A stretch of 64,000 nucleotides of DNA from JABWBD01 sp040768665 (GCA_040768665.1 JAXGMN010000020.1:62001-126000), one strand, 5' to 3'. Shown: positions 26,513 through 33,639, counted from the first letter of the stretch. Numbers and translations are program-made. The notes: generated by a model from the letters alone, not told the origin.

Positions 26513-27463
26513 CTACCAAAGATCGCGATCCACCTTTTCTCCGCCCGAAACCGTAAGGATGGCGTGTAGCTGCTCCGGTGGAATCGTATCGAAAAGGACT
26601 TCTTGGTGCCCATCGGCGAACGAGACGATCGCACAACCCGGATGCTTGCTTGATATTCCCTGCCCGGCAGGAGGATTGATCCGCATCGGGATCTGCACAA
26701 CATGCAGATCGCGTGGCTCGGCCCAATGAATACCGGAATAGGCGACCTCCACGAGAAGCAGCGTGTCGCTCGGCCCATCGTTGGCCACCACGGTGTCCAG
26801 TGACACCGCCTGATTCTCCGGCCACATCGTCTCCGGCCCAACCACGGCCAGATAGCTGGTCGTCGACGAGGCGCCTTTCGCAACGTCTTTAGGACACTTG
26901 AACACACGAAGGTTTTCGAGGACTCTGCTGTTGTTCGGACCGTTCCAAGCCTCGTCGAAATGCCACGCCTTGTAGAGGTCGTTTCGCTCGAGATAGGGGA
27001 GGATCAGAACGCGCCAACTATAGAGTGGCCGGCCCTGGGCGTCGGCAACATACGGCGGAGGGAAGCACCGGTAGTCCGCCTCGTAGTTCAAGAGCGCCAG
27101 GGCGATCTGCTTCAGGTTGTTCAAGCACTCTGACCGTCGCGAACGAGGCCGGCTTCGCACCGCCGGGAGCAGTAGCGAGAGAACGAACACGGCGAAAAGG
27201 ATCCAGCCGATCGTCGCTGCACGACGTGTTTCACGGAACGAGAGCCCGGCTGCCAGGACAATCGCCAGGAACAGGAGCAAACCACCGTCACCCATCCATC
27301 GCAGCAAACCGAAGAGCAGAGCCACGATAGCCGTCATCACGAGCAGGTGCCAGATAGCAAACTGGAATGGCGGTGATGATTCGGGTTGATTTGAACCAGA
27401 ACTGTCCATACTCGGCGTCGCCGGTCTTTTCTGGCCTTCGATCATTGATCTAGCCGCCGCCAC
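26513..27463 (-). CDS. DUF1559-type membrane-anchored protein
   Basis: 316 residues as the full open frame; the ATG at 27409 (MDSSGSNQPESSPPFQF) is an alternative. Three hydrophobic segments (residues about 35-110) are followed by the planctomycete signature CLNNLKQIALALLNYEADYRCFPPPYV, LYSWRVLILPYLERNDLYKAW, and a C-terminal SFADGHQEVLFDTI. These features place it in the DUF1559/pilin-like group (H-x-G-like ending), although the usual single type IV pilin-like helix is here several membrane segments. The start overlaps the sulfatase stop by 14 bp, so the two are probably co-transcribed. Function is unknown. Confidence 0.8.
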   Translation of the reverse strand: MAAARSMIEGQKRPATPSMDSSGSNQPESSPPFQFAIWHLLVMTAIVALLFGLLRWMGDGGLLLFLAIVLAAGLSFRETRRAATIGWILFAVFVLSLLLPAVRSRPRSRRSECLNNLKQIALALLNYEADYRCFPPPYVADAQGRPLYSWRVLILPYLERNDLYKAWHFDEAWNGPNNSRVLENLRVFKCPKDVAKGASSTTSYLAVVGPETMWPENQAVSLDTVVANDGPSDTLLLVEVAYSGIHWAEPRDLHVVQIPMRINPPAGQGISSKHPGCAIVSFADGHQEVLFDTIPPEQLHAILTVSGGEKVDRDLW

Positions 27464-29060
27464 GCATTTGCAGCAACGTCTGCTTGAGGTCGCGCTTCAC
27501 ATCTTCACAGCGTGGCTCGGTGGCGATGTTTCGCCACTCGTGTGGATCCGTGCGGTGATCATACAGTTCCTCCTTGCCGTCCGGATAGAGCACGTAACGC
27601 CAATCGGCCGACCGCAGTGTGTAATGCTGGGCCGGAACCGCGTTTTTGGATTGCCCGCCTGCATAGACCACGCTCAGCGCGGCGTCAGGACCTTCCCACT
27701 TCCCGGCGATCGGGTCCACCAGGAGTGGGTGAAGGCTGTATCCGCCCAGCGGCGCGCCTTTTGCGTTTTTCCGCGTGTCGCCCTGCAGTCCGCATAGATC
27801 GACGAGTGTCGGATAGACGTCGATCAGCGATACCGGTCGAGGACACTCACCGCCGGCCTGCGACACGCCAGGCGCGCGAACGATCAGGGGAATCCGCACG
27901 CTTTCCTCCCAGGGCGCATTCTTGAACAAAAAGTCCTTCTGCCCGTGGTTATAGCCGTGGTCGCTGGCAAGCACAATGATCGTGTTCGCCTTGAACTTGC
28001 TGCGGTCCACGGCGTTGACGACCTTCCCCACCTGCTCGTCGACGAAGGCCACACAGGCCAAGTACGCCTGCAAATAATGCTTGAGCCCCTCTTGCAGCGA
28101 GGGATACGACTTCTCGAGGAGATCGAAGTACCACGGCCCCTTGCTCTTCTCCCGAAGGTAGCCGTGAAAATGGGTATCGCTCTTGTCTCCGGGCAGAATG
28201 GTCGGCAGTTGCATGGTTTCAACGGGAAACATCTCGAAGAACCGCTTGGGGGCGTAGAGCGGCGTGTGGGGCCGGATAAAACCGCAACCGATAAAGAACG
28301 GCTTGCCGCTATCGTCGGCGGCCAACTCGCCGATCCGCCGGACGAACCAGTCGGCAACTGCTTCGTCCGGCAGCAGGTCGCGGTCGTCCTCGCTCACGTA
28401 GCGATAGGGCCGCGGGGCCATCTTCTTCTGCTTGCTGTCCCACTCCCAGTAGTACCAGCCCCGGCTGCCGTCGGGATGCGTCGGCACGTCGGACAGCGGG
28501 GCGAACGAGCCGTCGATCGGTCCGACGCTCCGCAGCGGTTGTGGCACGGAAGGATGTCCGGGGACCGCCGCGCCGTACGATCCATTGTCGTTCACCGGCC
28601 CGTACTGCGTGCGAACGCCCACCTCATCCCACTCTTGCCGGTCGCGGTTGTGCATCACCTTGCCCGCGCCGAGAACGCGGTAGCCGTTCTCGCGGAACAA
28701 GGCCATCATCGTCTTGCTGTTGGCCAGTGTCGGGTTTTCGTCCCAGTTGGCAAAGGAAAAGTTGCGCGATCCATGCGGATAGATCCCGGTAAACATGCTG
28801 GATCGCGACGGTGCGCAGACCGGATCGTTGCTGTACGCCCGCGTGAACAGAACGCCCGACCGCGACAGACGATCGATGTTCGGGGTGCGAGCCTGTGGAT
28901 GGCCGCCCAGCACGCCCACGTAGTCGTTCAGGTCGTCGATCATGATCACGACCACGTTGGGGCGCGACTCCGGCGCCGCCCCCGCCGCCGGCCATGCAAC
29001 ACAGGCCGTCCAAAGAAAAGCCATCCGAACAGTACCTAATCGAGCCTTCGCGCTAAACAT
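27450..29060 (-). CDS. Exported sulfatase (iduronate-2-sulfatase-like)
   Basis: 536 residues. ATG at 29060 is preferred to the in-frame ATG at 29069 because GGGGAG lies directly against 29069 but 9 nt from 29060. A signal peptide is followed by NVVVIMIDDLNDYVGVLGG (metal-binding Asp pair) and the formylglycine motif CAPSR at Cys82. Downstream hallmarks are GKVMHNR near 110-120, FFIGCGFIRPHTPLYAP, and the metal site IIVLASDHGYNHGQKDFLFKNAPWEESVRIPLIVR. It should hydrolyse sulfate esters of polysaccharides in the periplasm after maturation by a formylglycine-generating enzyme; substrate is not determinable. Confidence 0.93.
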   Translation of the reverse strand: MFSAKARLGTVRMAFLWTACVAWPAAGAAPESRPNVVVIMIDDLNDYVGVLGGHPQARTPNIDRLSRSGVLFTRAYSNDPVCAPSRSSMFTGIYPHGSRNFSFANWDENPTLANSKTMMALFRENGYRVLGAGKVMHNRDRQEWDEVGVRTQYGPVNDNGSYGAAVPGHPSVPQPLRSVGPIDGSFAPLSDVPTHPDGSRGWYYWEWDSKQKKMAPRPYRYVSEDDRDLLPDEAVADWFVRRIGELAADDSGKPFFIGCGFIRPHTPLYAPKRFFEMFPVETMQLPTILPGDKSDTHFHGYLREKSKGPWYFDLLEKSYPSLQEGLKHYLQAYLACVAFVDEQVGKVVNAVDRSKFKANTIIVLASDHGYNHGQKDFLFKNAPWEESVRIPLIVRAPGVSQAGGECPRPVSLIDVYPTLVDLCGLQGDTRKNAKGAPLGGYSLHPLLVDPIAGKWEGPDAALSVVYAGGQSKNAVPAQHYTLRSADWRYVLYPDGKEELYDHRTDPHEWRNIATEPRCEDVKRDLKQTLLQMRGGG

Positions 29061-29184
29061 CGGTTTCATCTCCCCACCGCATCCTTGCCAACGATTCGGA
29101 TCTTGCCAGGAACCTTGACTTTACCACGAGTTCCCGTTTCCCGCCACAGGTTAATGCGCCGGAAACCAACAGATCGCTCGCCCA

Positions 29185-29359
29185 GCCGGCTTCCGGATTG
29201 CCCCATTTCGGTCAACCATCCCGCCGCGTCCGGACGACACGCCGTCATTCACTCGGAGGGCGGCGAGTTTGTCCTGGAGGATCTCGGCAGCCGCAACGGA
29301 ACCTTCGTGAATCAGCAACGAATCGATGGACGCGTCAAACTGAATCGTAACGACGAGAT
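29185..29359 (+). pseudogene. FHA-domain gene fragment (copy of 61605-61779)
   Basis: 175 bp encode RLPDCPISVNHPAASGRHAV plus SRNGTFVNQQRIDGRVKLN, near-identical at base level to the reverse complement of 61605-61779 inside the FHA/SpoIIE gene; I count only a few differences. It starts mid-domain and ends at a junction (29359/29360) where WD40 sequence begins. Confidence 0.85.
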
Positions 29360-29860
29360 CAAACCAGGCCACCGAGGATCGAGAAATCGAGCATCGCCGT
29401 GCCAGGCCGCTCGGGGTGAGGGATCTCCCGTCCCTGGCCGAGATCCCAGAGCCGTACGAACCGGTCGACCGCATTGGTCGTCAACGCCCGGCCGTCGTCG
29501 CGCGAGACGGCGACGTGTTGCAGGGCGTTGTCTCCGGCAGTCATCTCGCTCACTACGGCGGCGTTGCCGAGATCCCAAAGCCGGAGTCGCCCGTCATCGC
29601 AAGTTGTCAGCGCCTGCATCGCGCCGGGCATCAGGGCCAGGGAGGTAACCCCGCCCGGATGCTTGAGAACCTCTTTCGTCAACTCCTCGCCCGTCTCTAC
29701 ATCCCATTGGGCGACCGTGTTGTCGAGGCTGGCCGTGAGGGCTTTCCGGCCGTCGGGCAGGAATGCCGTTGGCACGATCCGCCGGCTGTGATTGTGCCGC
29801 TGGAAACGCTTTGTCCAAGGACCGTTCTCACTTGTTCTCGCCCAGAACTGGCAGCGGCCG
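29360..29860 (-). pseudogene. WD40-repeat gene fragment (copy of 58702-59203)
   Basis: About 501 bp whose complement encodes WD40 repeats (SENGPWTKRFQRHNHSRRIV, TGEELTKEVLKHPGGVTSLA, RLRLWDLGNAAVVSEMTAGD), roughly 93 percent identical as protein to the kinase-WD40 protein at 55112-60046. The copy is inverted, and with the adjacent FHA fragment it keeps the parent order with about 2.4 kb missing between. Its far end stops at 29860, inside the 3' acceptor of the first tRNA of the array. Confidence 0.85.
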
Positions 29861-29926
29861 ACAGGAATCGAACCTGCTTGGACCGCTCTTGCAGCGGGTT
29901 GCCTTGCCATCTGGCTCCAGCACCAT
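29852..29926 (-). tRNA. tRNA-Cys(GCA)-like, degenerate
   Basis: T-arm GCAGG-TTCGATT-CCTGT and D-arm GCC...GGC are recognisable. The anticodon region contains CTGCAAG, but the 5' stem has lost two bases relative to the 3' AGCGG strand. The 3' acceptor runs into WD40 duplicate sequence and pairs poorly. Confidence 0.5.
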
Positions 29927-29929
29927 CAA

Positions 29930-30008
29930 GTTTCGTCGCCAGGAGTCGAACCTGGTCCTCGACCTTCGCAGGGTCGCGTGCAAGATTCCGCCACACTCCG
30001 AGGACGTG
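29930..30008 (-). tRNA. tRNA-Arg(GCG)-like
   Basis: Perfect anticodon stem CGACC/GGTCG around CTGCGAA and perfect T-stem CCAGG/CCTGG. The acceptor pairs only about 5 of 7. Anticodon GCG is an uncommon way to read CGC codons in bacteria. Confidence 0.6.
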
Positions 30009-30019
30009 TTGTTGTCGAG

Positions 30020-30091
30020 CGCCCCGCCGAGGAGTCGAACCTTGTCTGACAGATTCGAAGTCTGTCGTGCTATCCGCTACACTTGCAGGGC
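30020..30091 (-). tRNA. tRNA-Arg(TCG), copy 1
   Basis: Acceptor GCCCTGC/GCGGGGC pairs fully; anticodon arm ACAGA-CTTCGAA-TCTGT; D-arm GTGT...GCAC. One mismatch in the T-stem. Near-duplicate of the unit at 35835-35906, with shared flank GGGACCAGCC.ACAGC. Confidence 0.88.
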
Positions 30092-30122
30092 AACGGGACC
30101 AGCCGACAGCCGGTCCCTATCA

Positions 30123-30389
30123 TCATTCACGGCGAGCATCCGCATCGCCGACCTTCAACACTTTGTCACCCAGGCCCAGGTACACGCGGGCGTTGGCATT
30201 GCGGGCCAGTTCCCGCAGGGCTTCCAACTCGGCCAACCGCAAGAGGCCGGGATGTTGCTCCAGGGCCTCTGCTGCCTTCTGACGCTCGACTAGCGCCCGG
30301 GTCTCGTTCTCAGCCTTCAGCCGAGCAGCCTCCGCCTCGGCTGCCAGGTGCAGTCGACGAGCCAAAGCGTCAGCCTCCGCGTCCCGCAT
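30123..30389 (-). pseudogene. SPFH/band-7 protein C-terminal fragment
   Basis: Encodes an Ala/Glu-rich coiled coil ending LEQHPGLLRLAELEALRELA, then NANARVYLGLGDK, the pattern seen at the C-terminus of SPFH/stomatin-like proteins. The SPFH fold itself is absent. It sits between tRNA units, so it is probably a stranded fragment of a gene captured with the array; expression as an 88-residue peptide is possible but unsupported. Confidence 0.55.
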
Positions 30390-30417
30390 GGCAGTCCTCC
30401 CTACTTTGGAGGCCCCG

Positions 30418-30492
30418 TAGCATGCGCCGAGGTGGAGAACGAGTGTCTCAGATTTGGCAGTCTGAGCGATCTGGACCTACTGGTGATCGCAG
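30418..30492 (-). tRNA. tRNA-Gly(GCC)-like, degenerate
   Basis: Anticodon hairpin CTCAGA-CTGCCAAA-TCTGAG is clear but its loop is 8 nt. The T-arm lacks the TTCGA core (CTCGTTCTCCACC) and the acceptor cannot be defined with confidence. Confidence 0.4.
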
Positions 30493-30548
30493 TAACCATT
30501 TGGTGACTCGCTCCAGACACCGCCGGGGCCATGTCTGTGTCGTAAGTA

Positions 30549-30619
30549 TCTCGACCAGGGTTCGAAGTGAGGACCTGGACCTTCGTAGAGTCCAATGCTA
30601 TCCACTACACCATCGAGAC
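30549..30619 (-). tRNA. tRNA-Arg(ACG)
   Basis: Acceptor TCTCGAT/GTCGAGA and anticodon arm GGACT-CTACGAA-GGTCC pair fully. The T-stem 5' strand is CTCAC and does not pair with CCTGG although the TTCGAAC loop is normal. Reading by ACG would need TadA deamination. Confidence 0.72.
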
Positions 30620-30626
30620 AATCAGT

Positions 30627-30698
30627 ATCCCGCCTGGAGTCGAAGTGAGGGCCTGGGTCTTAGAGGACCCCCGTGCGGTCCATTACACTTCCGGGACG
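30627..30698 (-). tRNA. tRNA-Arg-like, 6-nt anticodon loop
   Basis: Acceptor GTCCCGG/GCGGGAT and D-arm GTGT...GCAC pair. Anticodon stem GGGTC/GACCC encloses only CTCTAA, one base short of CTTCTAA (UCU). T-stem 5' strand CTCAC is unpaired, as in the preceding unit. Confidence 0.55.
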
Positions 30699-30702
30699 AA
30701 GG

Positions 30703-30773
30703 GCCGACGACTGACTTGCACCAGCATCAACCGGTTTACAGGACCGGCGCCTCGCTATTCGGCCACGTCGGCA
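30703..30773 (-). tRNA. tRNA-Thr(TGT)
   Basis: Acceptor GCCGACG/CGTCGGC perfect; anticodon stem CCGGT/ACCGG around CCTGTAA (C instead of U at position 33). T-arm appears one base short. Confidence 0.65.
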
Positions 30774-30776
30774 CAA

Positions 30777-30854
30777 GCAGGAGTGCAAGGATTCGAACCC
30801 TGTCGGGCGGCTTTGGAGACCGCTTTAGTTCTCGTGAGGAGCACACTTCCTGCA
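30777..30854 (-). tRNA. tRNA-Trp(CCA)
   Basis: Anticodon arm GCGGT-CTCCAAA-GCCGC; T-arm CAGGG-TTCGAAT-CCTTG; acceptor 6 of 7 pairs. The D region is unusually long. Confidence 0.65.
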
Positions 30855-30879
30855 TGGCCCCCGGCACTTGGCCGGGAGC

Positions 30880-31484
30880 CGGACGTAACGACTACTCCTG
30901 CAACTGGACGTTCCAGTAGGCTTCGCTTGTGGAACTTCGACCAGCTTTCGATCTCGGATGTCGTGGAATCCGTACAGCGGGTTCCAGGTGGGCCGGACGC
31001 TCGCTTCAGCCGCAAACCGGCCTGCTCGGGCGTACGGTCGGCCTTCCGCTTGTTGCACGCCACGCAAGCCAGCACGCAGTTTTCCCACCGCGACGGGCTG
31101 CCTTGGCACGAGGCACGACGTGGTCGACCGAGATTCCTCGCTAGCCCGGCTAGCGCCGCAGTACTGGCAGTGGTAAAGTGGTCCTGCTTGAACAGGTTCC
31201 GGCGGCTGAACGTCACGGCGGCCGTCGGCAACCGGTCGTACTCGGTCAGCGTGATCGCCTCCGGCATCGCGTGCCGAAACCGCACGGCCTCGGCGAAGGC
31301 ATCACCGTCCTTCGGGGCGAAAAGCCATCCAGTCCTCCCAGGTGTAGGTCTGAAGTCCACCGGGTCGACCACGCGGGCCGACTCGTTCCACAACAGCACC
31401 AGGGCACGTGCCACGGTAGCCACGTGGATCGGCTGCCAGTTGCGGTTCAACACCAGCGTTGGCCTTGAGTGCTCTTGCGGTCAT
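30880..31484 (-). pseudogene. HNH endonuclease inside tRNA array, frameshifted
   Basis: Pieces in different frames join into one HNH protein: MTARALKANAG, VLNRNWQPIHVATVARALVL, then QTYTWEDWMAFRPE, FRHAMPEAITLTEYDRLPTA, AVTFSRRNLFKQDHFT, a CQYCG zinc knuckle in the next frame, WENCVLACVACNKRKADRTP, and WNPLYGFHDIRDRKLVEVPQ. The two CxxC-type motifs (CQYCG; CVAC) and the conserved N-terminus are those of small HNH nucleases found with phage and tRNA-array DNA. At least three frame changes are needed; one is a single extra base between HFT and CQYCG (about 31155-31170). Either the nuclease is decayed or the local consensus carries indels. Confidence 0.72.
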
Positions 31485-31507
31485 GATCCACCTCCCGGTT
31501 TCCAAGG

Positions 31508-31582
31508 GTTGGCCGACCGGGCTCGAACCGGCACGTAGGGTGGTTCACAGCCAGCGCGCCTTGCCTATTAAGCTACGGCCAA
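31508..31582 (-). tRNA. tRNA-His(GTG)
   Basis: Acceptor TTGGCCG/CGGCCAA perfect; anticodon arm GCTGG-CTGTGAA-CCACC (one mismatch); T-arm GCCGG-TTCGAGC-CCGGT. Confidence 0.75.
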
Positions 31583-31601
31583 CATGTATGTATTCAGTCC
31601 A

Positions 31602-31686
31602 AGCGAAGGAGGAGTCGAACCTTTACAAGGCTCATCGCTCGAGGAGCTTCCAACCGGCCTCTGTCGCCTATCGGGTAGCCCTTCCG
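31602..31686 (-). tRNA. tRNA-Ser(GGA)
   Basis: Long variable arm (CTCGAGCGATGAG) marks a serine tRNA; anticodon loop TTGGAAG reads GGA. Acceptor CGGAAGG/CCTTCGC pairs 5 of 7, as in the Ser(GCT) unit at 31770. Confidence 0.65.
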
Positions 31687-31695
31687 TTTGCCCAG

Positions 31696-31768
31696 TACCC
31701 TGACCAGGACTCGAACCTGGGACAGCTCGTTAGGAAGCGAGCGATGATCTCCACTTCACCACAAGCGT
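31696..31768 (-). tRNA. tRNA with 8-nt anticodon loop (CTTCCTAA)
   Basis: Perfect anticodon stem GCTCG/CGAGC encloses CTTCCTAA, eight bases; T-arm CCAGG-TTCGAGT-CCTGG is perfect; acceptor about 5 of 7. A 7-nt version would be Arg (TCT or CCT). As written the loop exposes UCCU, a four-base anticodon for AGGA. Confidence 0.65.
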
Positions 31769-31769
31769 A

Positions 31770-31858
31770 AGCGAAGGCATGGGATTCGAACCCACATCGA
31801 CCTCGCAGGTGCACGGTTTAGCAAACCGGCCCGGCTAACCATATCCTATTACCTTCCG
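31770..31858 (-). tRNA. tRNA-Ser(GCT)
   Basis: Long variable arm (CACCTGCGAGGTCG); anticodon arm CCGGT-TTGCTAA-ACCGT; T-arm TGGG-TTCGAAT-CCCA. The first two acceptor pairs are mismatched. Confidence 0.72.
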
Positions 31859-31864
31859 TAACAG

Positions 31865-31938
31865 TGGACCCACCGAGAGTCGAACTCGGATCTCCGCCAC
31901 GCCTCACGCGGGTGTCGCGCAAGTTGGACCATGAGCCC
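31865..31938 (-). tRNA. tRNA, anticodon uncertain (GTG, His?)
   Basis: Acceptor GGGCTCA/TGGGTCC and T-arm CCGAG-TTCGACT-CTCGG pair fully. The anticodon arm is ambiguous; GCGTGAG as the loop would read GTG. Confidence 0.6.
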
Positions 31939-31946
31939 GTATTGAG

Positions 31947-32018
31947 TGGACCTGATGGGAGTCGAACCCACCGCACCGACCTTGCAAGGGTCAGTCGCCC
32001 CCAGAGGCATGCAGGCCC
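31947..32018 (-). tRNA. tRNA-Ala(TGC)
   Basis: Acceptor GGGCCTG/CAGGTCC, anticodon arm TGACC-CTTGCAA-GGTCG and T-arm GTGGG-TTCGACT-CCCAT all form. Confidence 0.85.
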
Positions 32019-32021
32019 TTT

Positions 32022-32128
32022 CGAGAGATAAGGGATAAGAGAGGGTGGACAAGAGGTCTGCCAGGATACATGGCGTCTGCTCAATCTCTGATCCTTTATC
32101 TCTTATCTCTCATCCCTCATCCTCTCAA
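32022..32128. repeat. Spacer with inverted repeat between tRNA units
   Basis: GAGAGATAAGGGATAAGAGAG at about 32023-32043 is roughly complementary to TTTATCTCTTATCTCTC at about 32094-32110. The right side ends TCATCCCTCATCCTCTCAAG just before the next tRNA; the spacer at 32211-32308 has the same design. Confidence 0.5.
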
Positions 32129-32129
32129 G

Positions 32130-32204
32130 TGACCGAGGTGGGAGTCGAACCCACACACCACGAGGCTCTCGACCTCGCCGCTTTGCCAATTTGCGTACCC
32201 GGTC
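32130..32204 (-). tRNA. tRNA-Leu(GAG)
   Basis: Acceptor GACCGGG/CTCGGTC, anticodon arm CGAGG-TCGAGAG-CCTCG (C33) and T-arm GTGGG-TTCGACT-CCCAC form. D-arm GCAAATTGGCAAAGC matches the other Leu units. Confidence 0.75.
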
Positions 32205-32210
32205 GTGGGA

Positions 32211-32308
32211 GGCGTGAGGCATGAGGCGTGAGACTTGAGGGAGCCCTGGACCAGTCGCGAGTCACCAGTGTTACCCCCAAGCCTCAAGTCTCAGGCCTCA
32301 TCCTCTCA
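32211..32308. repeat. Inverted-repeat spacer between tRNA units
   Basis: CATGAGGCGTGAGACTTGAG near 32220-32239 and CCTCAAGTCTCAGGCCTCAT near 32282-32301 are inverted repeats around a GC-rich centre. The element occupies most of the gap between tRNA-Leu(GAG) and tRNA-Met. Confidence 0.6.
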
Positions 32309-32309
32309 G

Positions 32310-32379
32310 CCGCAGGCCCCGGTATCGAACCGGGCAAACCGGCCTTATGAAAGCCAGCCAGGCACCTGCCACGCCTGCA
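32310..32379 (-). tRNA. tRNA-Met(CAT)
   Basis: Acceptor TGCAGGC/GCCTGCG, anticodon arm TGGCT-TTCATAA-GGCCG, T-arm CCCGG-TTCGATA-CCGGG. Elongator Met, or Ile if C34 is modified to lysidine. Confidence 0.82.
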
Positions 32380-32384
32380 AGACA

Positions 32385-32471
32385 GTGACCAAGGAGATTC
32401 GAACTCCCATGCTCCTCAAGCGCTGCGATCGTCCTGAGCGTCGCGTGTCTACCTATTCCACCAGTTGGCTA
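32385..32471 (-). tRNA. tRNA-Leu(CAG)
   Basis: D-arm GGTGGAATAGGTAGACACGC and long variable arm fit leucine; loop CTCAGGA reads CAG. The anticodon stem GCGACG/CGATCGC has a one-base bulge. Confidence 0.65.
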
Positions 32472-32480
32472 TCTGTCGAG

Positions 32481-32553
32481 TGACCCGGACGGGAATCGAA
32501 CCCGCGTCGGCCAGGTTGAGGGCCTGACTGTAAAACCGTCATCACACAGGGCC
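32481..32553 (-). tRNA. tRNA-Glu(CTC)-like
   Basis: Anticodon stem TCAGG/CCTGG around CCCTCAA (C33) and T-arm GCGGG-TTCGATT-CCCGT form; acceptor 6 of 7. It shares D- and T-arm sequence with the next unit. Confidence 0.65.
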
Positions 32554-32560
32554 TGAACAG

Positions 32561-32636
32561 TGACGCGGACGGGAATCGAACCCGCGTCGGCGAGATTGAA
32601 AGCCTTCCCGCTGCAAAACCATCATCGCACCGCGCC
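32561..32636 (-). tRNA. tRNA-Glu(TTC)-like, enlarged anticodon loop
   Basis: Acceptor GGCGCGG/CCGCGTC perfect. Anticodon stem CGGGA/TCTCG encloses ten bases, AGG plus CTTTCAA. The preceding unit is 3 nt shorter at this point, so AGG looks like an insertion. Confidence 0.6.
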
Positions 32637-32644
32637 AGGTGTTC

Positions 32645-32709
32645 TGAGTGCCGACGGAGTTGAACCGCCAAGGTCCGTGAGGACAACTGGGTTACGCCAG
32701 CGGGCCCGC
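32645..32709 (-). tRNA. tRNA, degenerate (CAC, Val?)
   Basis: D-stem CTGG/CCAG and T-arm GGCGG-TTCAACT-CCGTC are visible; the acceptor pairs about 5 of 7 and the anticodon arm (GTCCTCACGGAC) is too short. Confidence 0.4.
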
Positions 32710-33390
32710 CAATGCCCAACCGACGCAGACATAAATCGCAGAGGTCACAGTGACGCGACCGCTGCGTGGAACAAACTGCCAAGTTCTGACGCCAAGCCTG
32801 GCTGCGCTCCGAATCTGATTCAGGTCAGGAAGCCAAACAACGCGCCAAGGATCGACGCTACCCACGCCGCCGATGACGTCCCTCGGTCGTTGGCCTGGAT
32901 TCGCCTGGCCGCCTTCCGAAGTTTCGTCTTCGACGCCGTGATGCGTTCCGGGCTCGGACTCGGCCAGAGCCAGAACCTGATCAAGGATACAGACGTGATA
33001 GCTCGAACATCCCGGTACCAGGCTGCCCAACGACGGACCGCCTCGGCGTGAGCCCGTTCCAGAAGATTCGCCGCGAGGCGTTTTACATTCTGGTCGGGCG
33101 CATCCGCCGTGCAACGCGATGTTGACGATCCCGCCCGCGGATACGGACGTGATTCCATGCGCTGCCAGGTTCACCCAGGAGCCTCGCATGCGGGCCACTT
33201 GCTCGGCTTCCTACAAAGCACGACTCATGCATAAACACACTGTCCCCTCGTTGGGGAAACCAACTCAACGACAAGCATGCTCAACACATGATGCACCTCC
33301 GAATCTGTGACCCTGCCGTCGCAGGTTTTATTCCGGCGACGAAGTACGAAGCCAAGACCTGTTTCGTTCCCGCGAGCAGGCATTTCGCAG
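32710..33390. other. Spacer within tRNA array, no recognised gene
   Basis: 680 bp without tRNA units. Minus-strand fragments in two frames (MARMRGSWVNLAAHGITSVS; QNVKRLAANLLERAHAEAVR) could be parts of one frameshifted small gene, but I recognise no family. Confidence 0.4.
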
Positions 33391-33468
33391 TAGCACGGGT
33401 GGGAGTCGAACCCACGAACGATCACGAAGGTTTGAGCTTCGCCGCTTTGCCGGCTTGCGTACCGTGCT
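33391..33468 (-). tRNA. tRNA-Leu(CAA)
   Basis: Acceptor AGCACGG/CCGTGCT, anticodon arm CGAAG-CTCAAAC-CTTCG and T-arm GTGGG-TTCGACT-CCCAC all perfect. Confidence 0.9.
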
Positions 33469-33475
33469 GTGCCAG

Positions 33476-33551
33476 CGTCCCCGATTGTGCTTGAACCCAC
33501 GATCTCCTGCGTGACAGGCAGGCGAGCACTCCCAGGCTGCTCCACGAGGAT
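33476..33551 (-). tRNA. tRNA-Asp(GTC)
   Basis: Anticodon arm CCTGC-CTGTCAC-GCAGG perfect; D-stem GAGC/GCTC; acceptor 6 of 7. T-stem weak with loop TTCAAGC. Confidence 0.75.
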
Positions 33552-33562
33552 CGTGTTGCAAG

Positions 33563-33637
33563 TGGCCCAGGTGACTCGAACCCACAGCATCTGGCGGTTC
33601 TAAGCCAAAGTGGTCTGCCGATTTGCCTTACCGAGCC
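33563..33637 (-). tRNA. tRNA-Leu(TAG)
   Basis: Acceptor GGCTCGG/CTGGGCC pairs throughout; loop CTTAGAA reads UAG; T-arm GTGGG-TTCGAGT-CACCT. The group II intron ends 2-3 nt upstream of its 5' end. Confidence 0.8.
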
Positions 33638-33639
33638 AA

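Noticed and set aside
32692..33198. Small membrane protein gene in the tRNA array spacer
   Set aside because: Readable pieces switch frame and match no family I recognise; not supportable as a CDS.
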